A program made the position numbers and the translations under genes. A stretch of 64,000 nt of DNA, from contig NW_006496564.1 of assembly GCF_000471905.2 (NCBI RefSeq), positions 1,720,756 to 1,784,755 on the forward strand. The letters run 5' to 3'. Of the stretch, positions 49,101-59,010 are shown piece after piece; the stretch's first letter is position 1, and each line of letters opens with the position of its first letter. The notes under the pieces are model-generated. The model saw only the letters and a program-made list of their open reading frames with translations, made no database searches and had not been told where the DNA came from. This DNA comes from Amborella trichopoda (taxonomy: Eukaryota > Streptophyta > Magnoliopsida > Amborellales > Amborellaceae).

Positions 49101-52100
49101 AACATAACAAAATAGTTTTTTATATGCTATAATTGATATATTATCTATTATATATTGGTGATCCATCTATCGGGTTGGGTTAGGTCCAAGTCTAGGTAAA
49201 AATAAATAGTTTTTATTTTTTATAAAATACAAAAAAATTAAAACTAAAATATAAATAATAAAATTATTTATTTTTTACATAGACTTGGACCTAACCCTAC
49301 CGAATAGATCGGGTCTCCAATCAAGTCTTGGAACTATGCCGGGTCCAAGTTGGATTAGGGTCCAACTAGGACCCAGCCGAGTCGAGGTCCAACTAGGACC
49401 CGACCAATTTACACCCTTAAGAAGATTCCTGCAATTGGCTACTGGTATAAGGCATTGGATAGCATCAAAATTGAGATACAATCCAAACTTAAGAACAAGA
49501 GGTCTTCCCATCAACCTTATTTTTACATTTTTCACAATGGGTGGTAATCTTTGCTTCGTAGCCCAGTACATGTAGCAGATAGGTATCTCCCTCTAAGCAA
49601 TCAAAGGTGAAAACAGTATTGTTTCATACACTTTTAAGGCTTGTGTCTAATAAACGTGCCCAAGATAGAATCAATAAAAAATATGAAGAATACGAATGGT
49701 TAGTGATGAATTTGGTTTGCCATGGTGCCATGGCAATATGCCACAGCTCTTTATCAAGACCAAGTAAATTTCATTTCTTTCAGACATCTTAGGTTGCATA
49801 TTCCCCATCGCACTATACAACAGCCTGTTTTCTTTAAGGTATATCTCCAAATAATCAAAGGTGAACACATGATTGACTCATCTACTTGCAAGGCTCATGC
49901 CTCATGAACTTGTCGAAGACAAAACAAATAAAAAATATGAAGAGTACAGTATGGCAGTGGTGACTTTGGTTAGACCATGGCAATATACAGCTGCTCCTTA
50001 TTAAGACCAGATAAATTTTCATTTCTATATTTCCTTCAAATAATTTATTTTAATGTCTTTTTCAACTCTTTAATATTAGAATGTAGCTTAAGTGCTTCAA
50101 AATTGTCATGAGCTCTTATTTCTTTCTTGTAAACAGGGGATCTTGATTGTTGATTTAATTTGTATTTGAAAACTTCTTCATGGTTGCATGGTGATACCAA
50201 TTTGGCAACCACTTTTGTGAGTTACAAGACTTTGCGATTAAAATATTGAGCCAAAGTATTAGTGCTACCAGCTGTTGATGACAATAGTAGTCACGTATCT
50301 AAGTTTGTATTATATAATATAGGAAATTAAAAAGAAAAAGGGGGTCGACCACGCATGGAGGGAAAACTTATCTCATTTTTAATTTTTATTCAATTTCAAA
50401 TGATGAATATTATAGTTTTAGTTGTAAGGTTTATTTCTAGGGTTTTTTTTTTTAGGGATTCTAGGGCTTTTATATTTTTTATTTACTTTATGAGTACTAT
50501 TCACAAGTATTGTTCACGGGTACTGTTCACATGAGTAAAACTGTTATTACAAATTTTAAGTTTAAGTGAGGATATATGGGTCAATGTATTATTTGTTTAC
50601 ACACTTTTTGTACTTTGAACATTAAATAGTATTATAAAGAGGTGCGTGAGGGCATAAGAGAAGGAAGTCACATGATTTTCTAGAACCGAGAAAAAAAGAA
50701 AAGCTTAAGCTTTTGCAACTCTTGCTTCAATGTGGAGAAGAAACCCTAGGTTTCTTCGAATTGTGCTTTTGTTTGGCTTTGTTTCCTGCTGATTTTACTA
50801 TTTTCTCAATTTTTTCTACCTCAATTTGGTATTAGAGCTCAGAGTTTCTTCAACAACAAGGGTAAGGAACTACAACCAAATCAAGTGTTCGCTGATTTTG
50901 GCCCAAGTTTTGCCAAATCAGTGTAGATCTTGTCGATTTCAGCAAGTTTTTGTTGATCACCTGCCTAGCGTTTGTGATTTCGACGAACCCATGGTGGCAA
51001 GAAGGGACCGCGGGAGGAGGCTTTTATAGACCTGCTTTGTGATCCTAGAGATGACAGAATTTGAAAGGCAAGTTCAACTGTCGATGCAGAAGTTCGCAAA
51101 CTTCAATAATGGGCAAGACGGTGATCTTTCGGCCCATAAGGATATCGATTACAAACCTTTTCGATTACAAACCATAGTAATAAAAGACCTAGATACGGGG
51201 AACATCACTCTAGGGTTTTAAATTTGTAGGATAAGATTCTTGATTTTAACACAGATTGCATTCAAAATCCTCAAGTTTTAAATTTGGATTCACCAACAAT
51301 CTTCAATACATACCTCAATGAACAACAAGATCATTTAGGGGATCTGATCTATGATGGTTCATGATGATGAAGAGATTTTGTAAGAGGGTGAAGAATATGG
51401 GGAGAAGGCAGCAGGAGGACTAATCCAAATCATGGCCTTTAAAGATCTCATTAATATCGATGAGGTAGGGCATTCAAGAAATATAGGGTATTGGAATCTG
51501 AGTAGCACAAAAAGTAATTAAATAGATGCCGAGAAAACCTTGAAAAACCAAAAAATTGGGTTTGAAGTTTCCTACAAGATTTTCAATGGAAGTTCAAGGA
51601 CAGCCGTGTTTGATAAATTGCATTAATTTATCAAGATACCTATCAGGATCTATTTCTTGAAGAATTCTTTTAAACACAAATAATATTTGAGCCAACAAAG
51701 AAGAAGAAGGTTGAAGAATATGGTTGTGATGCTAAATTCATCTTAATACACTTCAAAACTCGATGAAGAGTTTTCTAAGGGAGCATGATAGAGGATAAGA
51801 CCATTCTTATTTTTTAATTTTTATTTAATTTTAAAAGATGTATATTACAATTTTAGTTTTAAGGCTTATTTCTATTTTATTTTTATTTTATTTATTTTTA
51901 TTATTTTTTTTCTTTTTTTTTTTTTTTTTTAGGGATTCTAGGGTTTCTATATTTTTTATTTACTTCATGAGTACTATTTACAAATATTGTTTACGATTAC
52001 TGTTCACGGGTACTCTTTACATGGGTAAAACTGACATTATGAATTTTAAGTTTTAGGATATAGGTCCATGTATTTATTTATTTGGACACTTTTTGTACTC

Positions 52101-53643
52101 GAAACATTAAATAATATTGCAAAGAGGTGCTTGGGGGCCTAGGAGAAGGCAGTCCCTGTGATTTTCTAGAATTGAGAAACAAAGAAAATCTCAGGTTTTT
52201 GAAACCCTAGCTTGGTTGTGTAGAAGAAACCCTAGGTTTCAATGAATTGTATTTGTGTTTGGCTCTGTTTATTAGTAATTTTACTATTTCTCAAATTTTC
52301 TTGCATAAAATACAGAACTCATTTGCCGAGCATATATCAATAACATGCATGAGTGGGTTAAAGAGGTTCTCAGCATCCTTGAGGGAGAAGGCTCACAATT
52401 GGCAAAAGTTGACGGAGAAGACTTGCAATGGGCAGGCAGAAGTTGACCAACCACGAGTATAGGAGGAGGGGGCAAATGCTGCTCAATTTTGATGAGCATG
52501 AAGCAGAGTTGTTGGTGGTGTTGGTTGTGCTAAAGCTTCTCAAGCTCCGATGAGCATGAAGCAGAGTTGTTGGTGGTGTTGGTTGTGCTAAAGCTTCTCA
52601 AGATCCAACATGATATGATGACCACGATTAGAACCATGATATTATGCTTAAAATTTTTTATTTTTTTGGCCCTTCGACTATGGAAATATGAATTAGACAA
52701 TACGTTATGGGCAAAATGCAATTGGAACTTAGATTTGGTATTTTGGCTTTAATTTCTTTAGATACTACATATGTAAGAGATTTTGTAACCTATTTGAATG
52801 CGAAACTGTGTATTTATGGTTCTTGTCCTTATCATTTGCAAAGTTTCATATGGCAATTGGTGAATGTAAGATGGTTCAGTGGGAAAGACAAACCCTACCC
52901 GTTTTTTCAAGTGGATTAGAAGTTAGCTTTTTGAAGGTGTTAGTGGGGTGGTGTTAGTGGTGGGAAGTGGATGTTTACAAATTTGCATTTTCATGATTAT
53001 GATTAATGAGGATTGTGAATGTTAATAGCTTGATCACAAATATCCAACATTGTAAGTAATAAAACTTGATTTTAGATGTGTATGAAAAAATGCTACATTT
53101 TTGGCTTTCCAGTTTTTTCTTACCCAAATCAGACGAAGTGCCAAAGGCAAGCCCCTTCATGGCAAAGCCAAAGAAGCCTTCCAAAGCGACACCCGCATAG
53201 AGTACAGAGAAAATCACTGATTATTATGCATTTAAACCCGGTCTCTCCTAATTCTTCTACTAGCAACCTAGCAAATACTAGAGCCAGCGATCAGAACACG
53301 GAAAGCACCAACATGTAAAGCATAAACAGTAAACAAAATTTCGCAAGAAAGCAACAGCAGACAATGAGAAAGATACAAGGCAAGTTCAGACGATAAGATT
53401 GATAAAAGACAAGTTCAAGAATCATAACCATGAAAAATATTATCAGATAACAAAAAGAAAGAGAGAAATAATGTAAACAGACCGAAGGAGCAGTAAAGGA
53501 GAAAGAATGACACCTTTGGTACAGGGCTCAGCCATGAGTTCTAACTTCAAAATCCTATCGGAGAAATTCACATTGTCGAATGCAAATTTAAAACCAGGAG
53601 ATTCAATATTAGATCCAGCACCAGAATTCGCGGACTCCGCCAT
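41007..53643 (-). CDS. POB1: BTB/POZ-BACK protein, POB1/LRB-like (spliced gene, five exons)
   Basis: Five coding exons on the minus strand: 53,643-53,514, 45,018-44,876, 44,789-44,726, 43,679-43,403 and 41,790-41,007. All have GT-AG borders and compatible phases, giving 1,398 nt and 465 aa. The N-terminus has FAFDNVNFSDRILKLELM, the hallmark start of POB1/LRB proteins. An acidic stretch follows, then a BTB domain (about 62-160), a BACK domain (about 185-280) and the conserved C-terminal region ending LLHLRAEVTI. Arabidopsis LRB1/LRB2 (POB1) are nuclear substrate adaptors of CUL3 E3 ligases acting on phytochrome and PIF signalling; that role is inferred by homology. Arabidopsis proteins are near 560 aa. 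The missing part is the basic RHRKRRR-type segment and acidic linker between exons 1 and 2. A further exon may lie in intron 1 or in the N gap. No stop or frameshift is seen, so the gene looks functional. Confidence 0.85.
41791..43402 (-). other. POB1: POB1-like intron 4
   Basis: 1,612 bp, GTAAGC donor at 43,402 and TGCAG acceptor. AT-rich; no other gene or recognisable element inside. Confidence 0.85.
43403..43679 (-). CDS. POB1: POB1-like exon 4 (second half of BTB)
   Basis: 277 nt encoding EEDAFMELLKFMYCGMLSTS, ALLRDLLVVADKFGVASCV and VVAAKQYLAKTYQDLFV. The acceptor is GGAACAG at 43,680. Placing it here, not further upstream, restores the reading SASEEDAFMELL across the junction and avoids an upstream TGA. 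The donor is TTATTTGT|GTAAGC, which keeps the frame into exon 5. Confidence 0.9.
43680..44725 (-). other. POB1: POB1-like intron 3
   Basis: 1,046 bp with GTAAG donor. AT-rich with a short AT dinucleotide run near 44,370. No element identified. Confidence 0.8.
44726..44789 (-). CDS. POB1: POB1-like exon 3 (64-nt micro-exon)
   Basis: Encodes LFSNGMHESDQRDVKLRISA plus S and the first base of the next codon. It is too short to stand out as an open frame, but it matches the family motif LFSNGMRES..R.V.LRI exactly in position. Borders are TTTTTTGAAG| and TTCAG|GTAAG. Confidence 0.92.
44876..45018 (-). CDS. POB1: POB1-like exon 2 (acidic linker and first half of BTB)
   Basis: 143 nt after the acceptor TTACATTATAG. 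Encodes GEVADDDDEVADDDVSTWSK followed by DCSTVLRVKKLHINSAILAL and KSPFFHK, the start of the BTB domain. Donor is CACAAG|GTAAG. The Asp/Glu tract comes from repeated GAT codons. Confidence 0.9.
45547..45591. repeat. AT dinucleotide microsatellite
   Basis: Nearly uninterrupted TA repeats beside the gap. Confidence 0.9.
45732..46149. other. Assembly gap (418 N)
   Basis: Undetermined bases. Open frames that run through it are meaningless. The right edge is a GA microsatellite, which probably caused the assembly failure. Confidence 1.
46150..46216. repeat. GA microsatellite at gap edge
   Basis: About 67 bases of GA repeats with a few interruptions (GGGAGA, GAAAGA, GACAGA). A shorter CA/GA run lies at 46,936-46,990. 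Confidence 0.9.
47783..47908 (-). mobile_element. Short retroposed insertion with 15-bp target duplication
   Basis: AATTAGCAGTTACTT occurs perfectly at 47,783-47,797 and 47,894-47,908. The 96 bp between start with a T-rich run (poly(A) tail on the minus strand) followed by GACAAGGTTACATAGG. This is the structure left by target-primed reverse transcription: a severely 5'-truncated LINE or a SINE-like insert. Confidence 0.8.
47909..48783. other. Intron DNA, no recognised gene
   Basis: Short open frames (for example 48,499-48,747 plus and 48,262-48,474 minus) show no recognisable domain. Confidence 0.4.
48784..49062 (-). pseudogene. LINE reverse transcriptase C-terminal fragment
   Basis: A single open minus-strand frame reads VRESRLRGTGYEQRRP, TTPVKRGNLVQVEGSKRARG, RPKRTWMEIVSNDL. 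The order RESRLRW-GH-QRRP, PV-R, VEG..RGRGRPK-TW-EV is the familiar C-terminal tail of plant LINE-type reverse transcriptases. The expected downstream IHVADP-like end is lost. It lies antisense-neutral within intron 1, in the gene's own orientation. Confidence 0.75.
49153..49325. mobile_element. Foldback (MITE-like) inverted repeat
   Basis: The left arm around GGGTTAGGTCCAAGTCTAGG (about 49,178) pairs with the right arm around ATAGACTTGGACCTAACCC (about 49,280), about 50 bases per arm with a few mismatches and an AT-rich loop. No target duplication is certain. GGTCCAACTAGGACCC-type repeats follow at 49,340-49,405. Confidence 0.6.
49594..50020. repeat. Diverged 250-bp tandem duplication
   Basis: 49,594-49,780 and 49,847-50,020 share AATCAAAGGTGAA, AATAAAAAATATGAAGA and a CATGGCAATAT..ACAGCT block in the same order. 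Confidence 0.7.
50356..52305 (+). mobile_element. Small LTR retrotransposon with two LTRs, decayed
   Basis: 5' LTR 50,356-50,823 and 3' LTR 51,786-52,305 align throughout: TTTAGGGATTCTAGGG, GAGTACTATT, CACTTTTTGTACT, AAACCCTAGGTTTC. The 3' copy is longer, mainly by a T-rich expansion at 51,880-51,932. TGGTATTAGAGC (50,827-50,838) follows the 5' LTR and matches the initiator-Met-tRNA primer site (TGGTATCAGAGC) except for one base. A purine-rich AAGGGAG precedes the 3' LTR. The roughly 960-bp interior has only fragments (RRDRGRR, FERQVQLSMQKF) reminiscent of the start of a Ty3/gypsy Gag. It is non-autonomous or deleted. No flanking duplication was found. Confidence 0.8.
50827..50838 (+). other. 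Primer-binding site (initiator Met-tRNA type)
   Basis: TGGTATTAGAGC, one base different from the canonical TGGTATCAGAGC and three bases after the 5' LTR end. Confidence 0.85.
52491..52606. repeat. 58-bp tandem duplication
   Basis: 52,491-52,548 and 52,549-52,606 are identical except for one base near the end (AAGCTCC versus AAGATCC). Confidence 0.95.
52607..53513. other. Intron 1 DNA, no recognised gene
   Basis: AT-rich; short frames on both strands without recognisable domains. Confidence 0.4.
53514..53643 (-). CDS. POB1: POB1-like exon 1
   Basis: Starts at ATG 53,643 (context GTGAGCAATGGCG) and encodes MAESANSGAGSNIESPGFKF followed by AFDNVNFSDRILKLELMAEP. The FAF-(N/D)-x-x-NFSDR-(I/L)-L motif is the conserved N-terminus of POB1/LRB proteins. 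The frame stays open past the exon but the family match stops at CTK. The donor AAAG|GTGTCA gives the phase needed by exon 2. Confidence 0.8.
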
Positions 53644-54329
53644 TGCTCACTGCCCTGCAACAAAGGAAAAAAAACGAGAAGAAGGAGACACTTTATTGTT
53701 CACAATCCTTGCCGTGGCATTTCAATAGCGTTTATGAGTCGATCGGTACAATGTTCGCTGTCGTAATTAGAGAAATGTACAAGGGGTTTTTAGCAGAGAG
53801 AAAACCATAAGCTTCTTCAAGCGTTCAGCAGTCGCGAGCAGATGAACCATCTGACTGTAGAAATAGTAGACTTCGCCAGGAAGAAATAAAGATGACTGAA
53901 AAGGGCGTGAGGAATCGGCTTATGACCATGACAGGCTACCGGTTTTCGCATAATCCAACCGGAACGCTTAACCGGATGTGGGCCTCGAAGCTATTTAATC
54001 GAACATCTCCTCTATGATCCAAAAAGTGTTAAAAAATAAAAAAAATATAAAAAATATATGTTGTAATATAAAAATCATATAAAATATGTGATTAAAACAA
54101 AACACGTTCAAATAAAATTAAAAATTAGTGAAAAAAATGGATTTTAATGAATCGATTTGTGCTTGGGGATATTTTTAAAAAATTTTAAAAAGATGAAAAA
54201 AATAAAAGTATCATTGACCCAAAAAAAATTTATTTTTTATAGAATATTAAAGTCGTGTTTAAAAAAATCGACTTGACCAACTCTTTTTTATAAAAGAAAA
54301 TGAAGAAAAACTTGAGTTATATATAATAT
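53644..54329. promoter_or_regulatory. Upstream region of the POB1-like gene
   Basis: It should hold the 5' UTR and promoter on the minus strand. It is GC-richer near the gene and AT-rich beyond 54,000. No individual element is certain. Confidence 0.4.
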
Positions 54330-55075
54330 AGGCCCTTTTTTTTGTCAACTAAGAGTAAATGGTGTATTAGTTAGCGGGTTTAATAATAAAGGACTTGTTT
54401 CAATTGTTGTGGGCTCAACGACAAAATGAATTCGAATTCTTAAAACAAAAAACGAATAAATGAATTCAAATTCTTCAAAGAAAAAACAATGGTGTATTGG
54501 TTAGTGGGTTTAATAATAAATGACTTGTTTCGATTCCCGTGGGCTCAACGACAAAATGAATTCGAATTCTTAAAACAAAAAACGCAGAAAAAGGACTTGT
54601 TTCGATTCCGTGGGTTCAACGACAAAATGAATTCGACTTCTTAAAACAAAAAACGCAAAAATGAATTTCAATGACGAAATGAATTCGAATTCTTAAAACA
54701 AACAACATAAATGAATTCGAATTCTTAAAAACAAAAAACCGTAGAAATGAATTCGAATTCTTAAAAGAAAAAATAATGGGTTTAATAATAAATGGCTTGT
54801 TTCGATTCCCGTGGGCTCAACGACGAAATGAATTCGAATTCTTAAAACAAAAAACGTAGAAATGAATTTCAACGACGAAATGAATTCGAATTCTTAAAAC
54901 AAAAAAAGCAGAAATGAATTCGAAAATGAACTCGAATTCTTAAAACAAAAAATGCATAAACGAATTTCAACGACGAAATGAATTCGAATTCTTAAAACAA
55001 AAAACACATAAATGAATTCAAATTCTTAAAACAAAAAACACATAAATGAATTCGAATTCTTAAACGAATTGTAAA
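54330..55075. repeat. Tandem array of palindromic GAATTCGAATTC motif
   Basis: About 13 units contain ATGAATTCGAATTCTTAAAA followed by an A-rich tail (CAAAAAACG). GAATTCGAATTC is itself a perfect palindrome. A longer unit with GGGTTTAATAATAAA and GGGCTCAACGACAAAATG is repeated three times at about 54,375, 54,505 and 54,775. Confidence 0.85.
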
Positions 55076-55892
55076 CATGTTGGGATATGAACCATGATTC
55101 GCGTGCAACTTAATCATAAAAGCTAGCCAATAAAACATTCTAATCTATCTAATATAAATTTGAAGTAGTACTGTATGTAAAGTTTAAAATATCGATTGAT
55201 CACCAAAACCACCCAAAACCGAAGGTTACCAATTAGATCTGCCCGTTTTGCAAACATAAACAATTATAGAGAAGTAGAGAGAGAGAAGAATCGAGGAAAA
55301 TATATACAAAAAATTGGAGAGAGAGCGTGTGAAGTGGGATGTATAAGCACAACTAAGGTTACAAAGATTGGTGACCTAAGATGGTCCCTGCGCATACCCG
55401 TGTCTGACCAGTGGATGGGGGAGTTGAATTGGCGGAATCGGTATGTGTCTTAAAAAAAATTAAAAAATCATTATCAATTTCTAAACATATTGTTATTTTA
55501 GTTTCTAAAAGAAATTAGAAGTAGTGCATTAGTTACCTTTATTACTTTATAATTAGTTACTTTTATTACTTTGTAAAAGGTGAATACTGAGACAATGTTT
55601 TTTAGTGTGTATAATTATTTATTGGAAAACATTATATAAAGTGTCAACTTTATACAGTACGAATAAGGTGCAATTAAAAAACCCACTAGAAAAGGTTGTT
55701 CTCATGCTGAAAAAATGCTCAAATTGATCATCTCACTTCGAGATTTATACACATAAAAAAAGGGGGGGATTTCTAGCCTTAAAAATAGTTCATCTTCTAA
55801 TATATTATCTAGACCATCCATTTTCAATATTGTCAAGTATTTAAAGATATGCTTGATTATCACTATTTCTAGAACTTTAAATTTTATAATTT
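55076..55892. other. Left flank of hAT element, no recognised gene
   Basis: The open frame 55,196-55,453 (plus) shows no known domain. 55,757-55,900 is the flanking segment that was copied together with the hAT end (see the triplication). Confidence 0.5.
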
Positions 55893-55900
55893 GGAGAAAC
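55893..55900. other. hAT target-site duplication, left
   Basis: GGAGAAAC immediately before the terminal CAGTG. A perfect copy follows the other end at 63,350-63,357. Eight bases is the hallmark length for hAT elements. Confidence 0.9.
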
Positions 55901-55925
55901 CAGTGGTTTAAAAAACGGATTGGTG
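55901..55925 (+). repeat. hAT left terminal inverted repeat
   Basis: CAGTGGTTTAAAAAACGGAT at the left end. The first 14 bases match the right end with one mismatch. Partial copies lie at about 56,667 (CTGTGGTTTAAAA) and 57,998 (CACTGGTTTAAAA) because of the later tandem duplication. Confidence 0.85.
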
Positions 55926-56149
55926 CCCCGAATCGTGCACCCTAAAAACCCATCTGGATCGGTGAATCGGCGATTCAGATTGGGAATTGGCCGAATCGCT
56001 CGGATTTCGCATTAAAAAATCCAAAATAATTATTAAAATTCATTATAAATATTGTTTTTTAGGAATCCAATATGAAATGGGGGATCATTATGAACTTTCA
56101 TTTTTTTTGCATCAATATGTGAATATTTAGATGTTCTTTCCGTGCATGA

Positions 56150-56480
56150 ATTACTATTGATCATCTTTCTCTACTACCCATTGTTCCATTGTGTCTGTCA
56201 CAAATATTGTATCCAAGTCTATCGCCTCGTAGTTCTCAAGCTTCATTCTTATTTGTTGTTCTCAGAGGTTTAAGTAGTAATGATCGTAAACTAGCTTATG
56301 AAGCCTCTCTGAAGCTAGTCGATTCTTCCTAATTATGTGCAATCATTGGAACATAATCTAGTTTTGCTCACACGTTGTAGCAGAACATGTCTGGGAGAGC
56401 ACCTTGATAGCTATCCTCTTTAATTGAGGTGCATCACTACCATAAATCTCCCACCATTTTGCTGGATTAAAATGCAAAAA
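56150..56480 (-). pseudogene. hAT dimerisation domain, copy c (truncated)
   Basis: The minus strand reads KWWEIYGSDAPQLKRIAIKV then LSQTCSATTCEQN, the WWE-YG..P.L...A..VLSQT-S-S-CERN motif. The Ser-rich and acidic C-terminal tail seen in copies a and b is deleted at about 56,160. Confidence 0.8.
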
Positions 56481-57044
56481 AGTATTGTAAAAGTAAAAAC
56501 AATTCATAAGATTACATATATGAAAAAATAAGGGGATTTCTAGTCTTAAAAATAGTTCATTTTCTAACATATTATCTAGGCCGTCCATTTTCAAAATTGT
56601 CAAGTTTTTATAGATATGCTTGATTATCACTATTTCTGGAACTTTAAATTTTATAATTTGGAGAAACCTGTGGTTTAAAAAAAGGATCGGAGCCCCGAAT
56701 CAGGCACCCCAAAAATCCATCCAGATACGTGATTTAGATCGGGAATTGGCCAAATCAGTCGGATTCAGCCTTAAAAAAATCCAAAAAAAATATTAAAATC
56801 CATGATAAATGTTGTATTTTAGGAATCCAATATGAAATGGGAGTACCCCATTAAGAACTTTCATTTTTCTGAATCGATATGTGAATATTGTGATGTTCTT
56901 TCCCTGTATGAATTATTGTTAACCATTAAATTTACATCACACAAAAGGAAAAACATAAAATTATCATAGATGAAGTATATCATCATACATGGACTACAAG
57001 AAAGCATACAATTCGTAAAATATGACCTAATAAAAAAATGAATG

Positions 57045-57800
57045 ACAATGTCATTCTTCATCTTGATCATGCTGGTGTCGTTGAGTAAATTCACGTGACA
57101 ATTCATTGACTCGATCTAGGAACGAATCATCCAAATTAGAGGGCACCTGACTATACCCAAATCGCTGAGTGTTAGTATTTTGTTGCGTTTCTAATCCAAA
57201 ATTTTCAAATCTTGTCCATCATTCATGCTCACTTACGCTGTCATGTTCGTCCCTACCCTATTGCTATTGGAACCCAGTATGCGAATAATTTTTTTGGGAT
57301 AGGGAGGCCTCAAAATCACCATCTCTCTCATTTTTCCTTATATCCCATTCCCACTCTCCCTCATTAGGTGCAACACGACCGAAATCTCCAACAAATAGTG
57401 GATATGTTGGCAAGCTGCTTCTTCTTTCATTCTACTCATCACCTTCTTCACGATCTTTCTCACCGATACCCTCAAGAAACGCTCTCTTGTACAACACTGA
57501 TTCATCTTCTTCCACTACCCATTGTTCTATTATGTCTATGACAAATATTGTGTTCAAGTCTATCGATCCATAGTCTTCAAGCTTCGTTCTTATTTATCAC
57601 TCTCAGAGGTTTTAGTTGTAATGAACGTAGATTAGCTTTTGAAGTTTCTCCGAAGCTAGTCGATTCCTCTTAGTAGTGTACAACCATTAGAACATACTCT
57701 AGTTTCGTTCACACCCCATAGCAAAACATATCTGGGAGAGCACCTTGATTGTTATCTTCCTTAGGTGAGGTGAATCACTGCCATAAATCTCTCACCATTC
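57045..57800 (-). pseudogene. hAT dimerisation domain and tail, copy b
   Basis: The minus strand carries IYGSD, IKVLSQ and GCERN-like residues at 57,790-57,700, then VVEEDESVLYKRAFLEGIGE, SLPTYPLFVGDFGRVAP and a tail ending QHDQDEE. Stops interrupt it. It is homologous to copy a (58,265-59,010) over its whole length. Confidence 0.75.
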
Positions 57801-58264
57801 AGCTGGATTAAAATATAAAAAGCATTGTAAGGGAAAAAACAATTCATAAGAATAAATATATGAAAAAAATAAGGGATTTCTAGTCTTACAAACAGTTCAT
57901 CTTCAACCATAGTATCTAGGTCGTCCATTTTCGATATTGTCAAGTGTTTATAGATATGCTTGATTATCACTATTTAAATTTTATAATTTGAATAAACCAC
58001 TGGTTTAAAATGCATTATAAATGTTGTTTTTTAGGAATTCAATATGAAATGAGGGTATTCCGTTAAGATCTTTCATTTTTTTACATCAATACATGAATAT
58101 TGAGATGTTCTTTCCCTATATGAATTACGGTTAACCATTAAATGTACATCACACAAAAGCAGAAATATAAAATTATCATGGATGAAGTATAGCATCTTAC
58201 ATGGACTACAATAAAGCATACAATTCGTAAAATACGACTTAATAATAAAATAAAAAGATGACAT

Positions 58265-59010
58265 TACTCTTCATCTTGGTCATGCTGGTGTCATTGATTG
58301 AATTCACGTGACAATTCATTGACTTAATAGAGGAACGAATAATCCAACTTACTGGGTCCCTGACTATACTAAAATCCCTAAGTGTTAGTGTTTCGTCGAG
58401 CACTTAATCCAAAATCCCCAAATCTTGTCCATCCTTTATACTCCCCTACACTGTCATTCTCATCCCTACCCTCTTTCTGTTGGGAATCAGTATGTGAATA
58501 ATTTGGTTGGGATAAGGTGGCCTCATAATCATTATCTCTCTCATTTTCCCTTATACCCCCTTCTCACTCTCCCTCATTATGTGCAACACGACCGATATTT
58601 TTGACGAATTGTGAATATGTTGGCGGACTTCTTCCTCTTTCATGCTGCTCATAGCTTTATTCATGATCTTCCTCATCAATAGCCTTAAGGAATGCTCTCT
58701 TGTGCAATACTGGCTCATCTTCCTCTACTACACATTGTTCTATTGTGTATGTGGCAAATATTGTGCCCAAATCTATCGGCACGTAGTTTTCAAGTTTTCT
58801 TTTTATTTATCGCTCTCAGAAGTTTAAGTTGTAATGAACGTAGACTAGCTTATGAAGTCTATCCGAAGCGAGTCGATTCCTCCTAGTAGTGTGCAACTAT
58901 TGGAACATACTCTAGTTTCGCTCACACCCAGTAGCAAAACATGTTTGGGAGAGCACCTTGATTGTTATCTTCCTTAAGTGAAGTGCATCTCTACCATAAA
59001 TCTCCCATCA
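58265..59010 (-). pseudogene. hAT dimerisation domain and tail, copy a
   Basis: The minus strand reads WEIYGRDALHLRKITIKVLS, QTCFATGCERN, RRNRLASDRLHKLVYVHYNL (Dimer_Tnp_hAT signature), then VVEEDEPVLHKRAFLKAIDE and a Ser/Asp-rich tail. There are in-frame stops after CERN and within the following helix. It is the copy contiguous with the DUF659 part. Confidence 0.8.

Larger units (their letters stand above)
45019..53513 (-). other. POB1: POB1-like intron 1 (8.5 kb, transposon-rich)
   Basis: Inferred from the phase-matched donor AAAG|GTGTCA at 53,513 and the acceptor at 45,019. It includes an assembly gap, LINE fragments, a small LTR element and several tandem duplications. One more coding exon could be hidden here or in the gap. 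45,019-45,731 and 46,217-47,782 show no other gene; weak open frames occur only. Confidence 0.6.

Noticed and set aside
55196..55453. 85-codon plus-strand frame
   Set aside because: No recognisable domain or conserved motif, and no splicing or promoter evidence.
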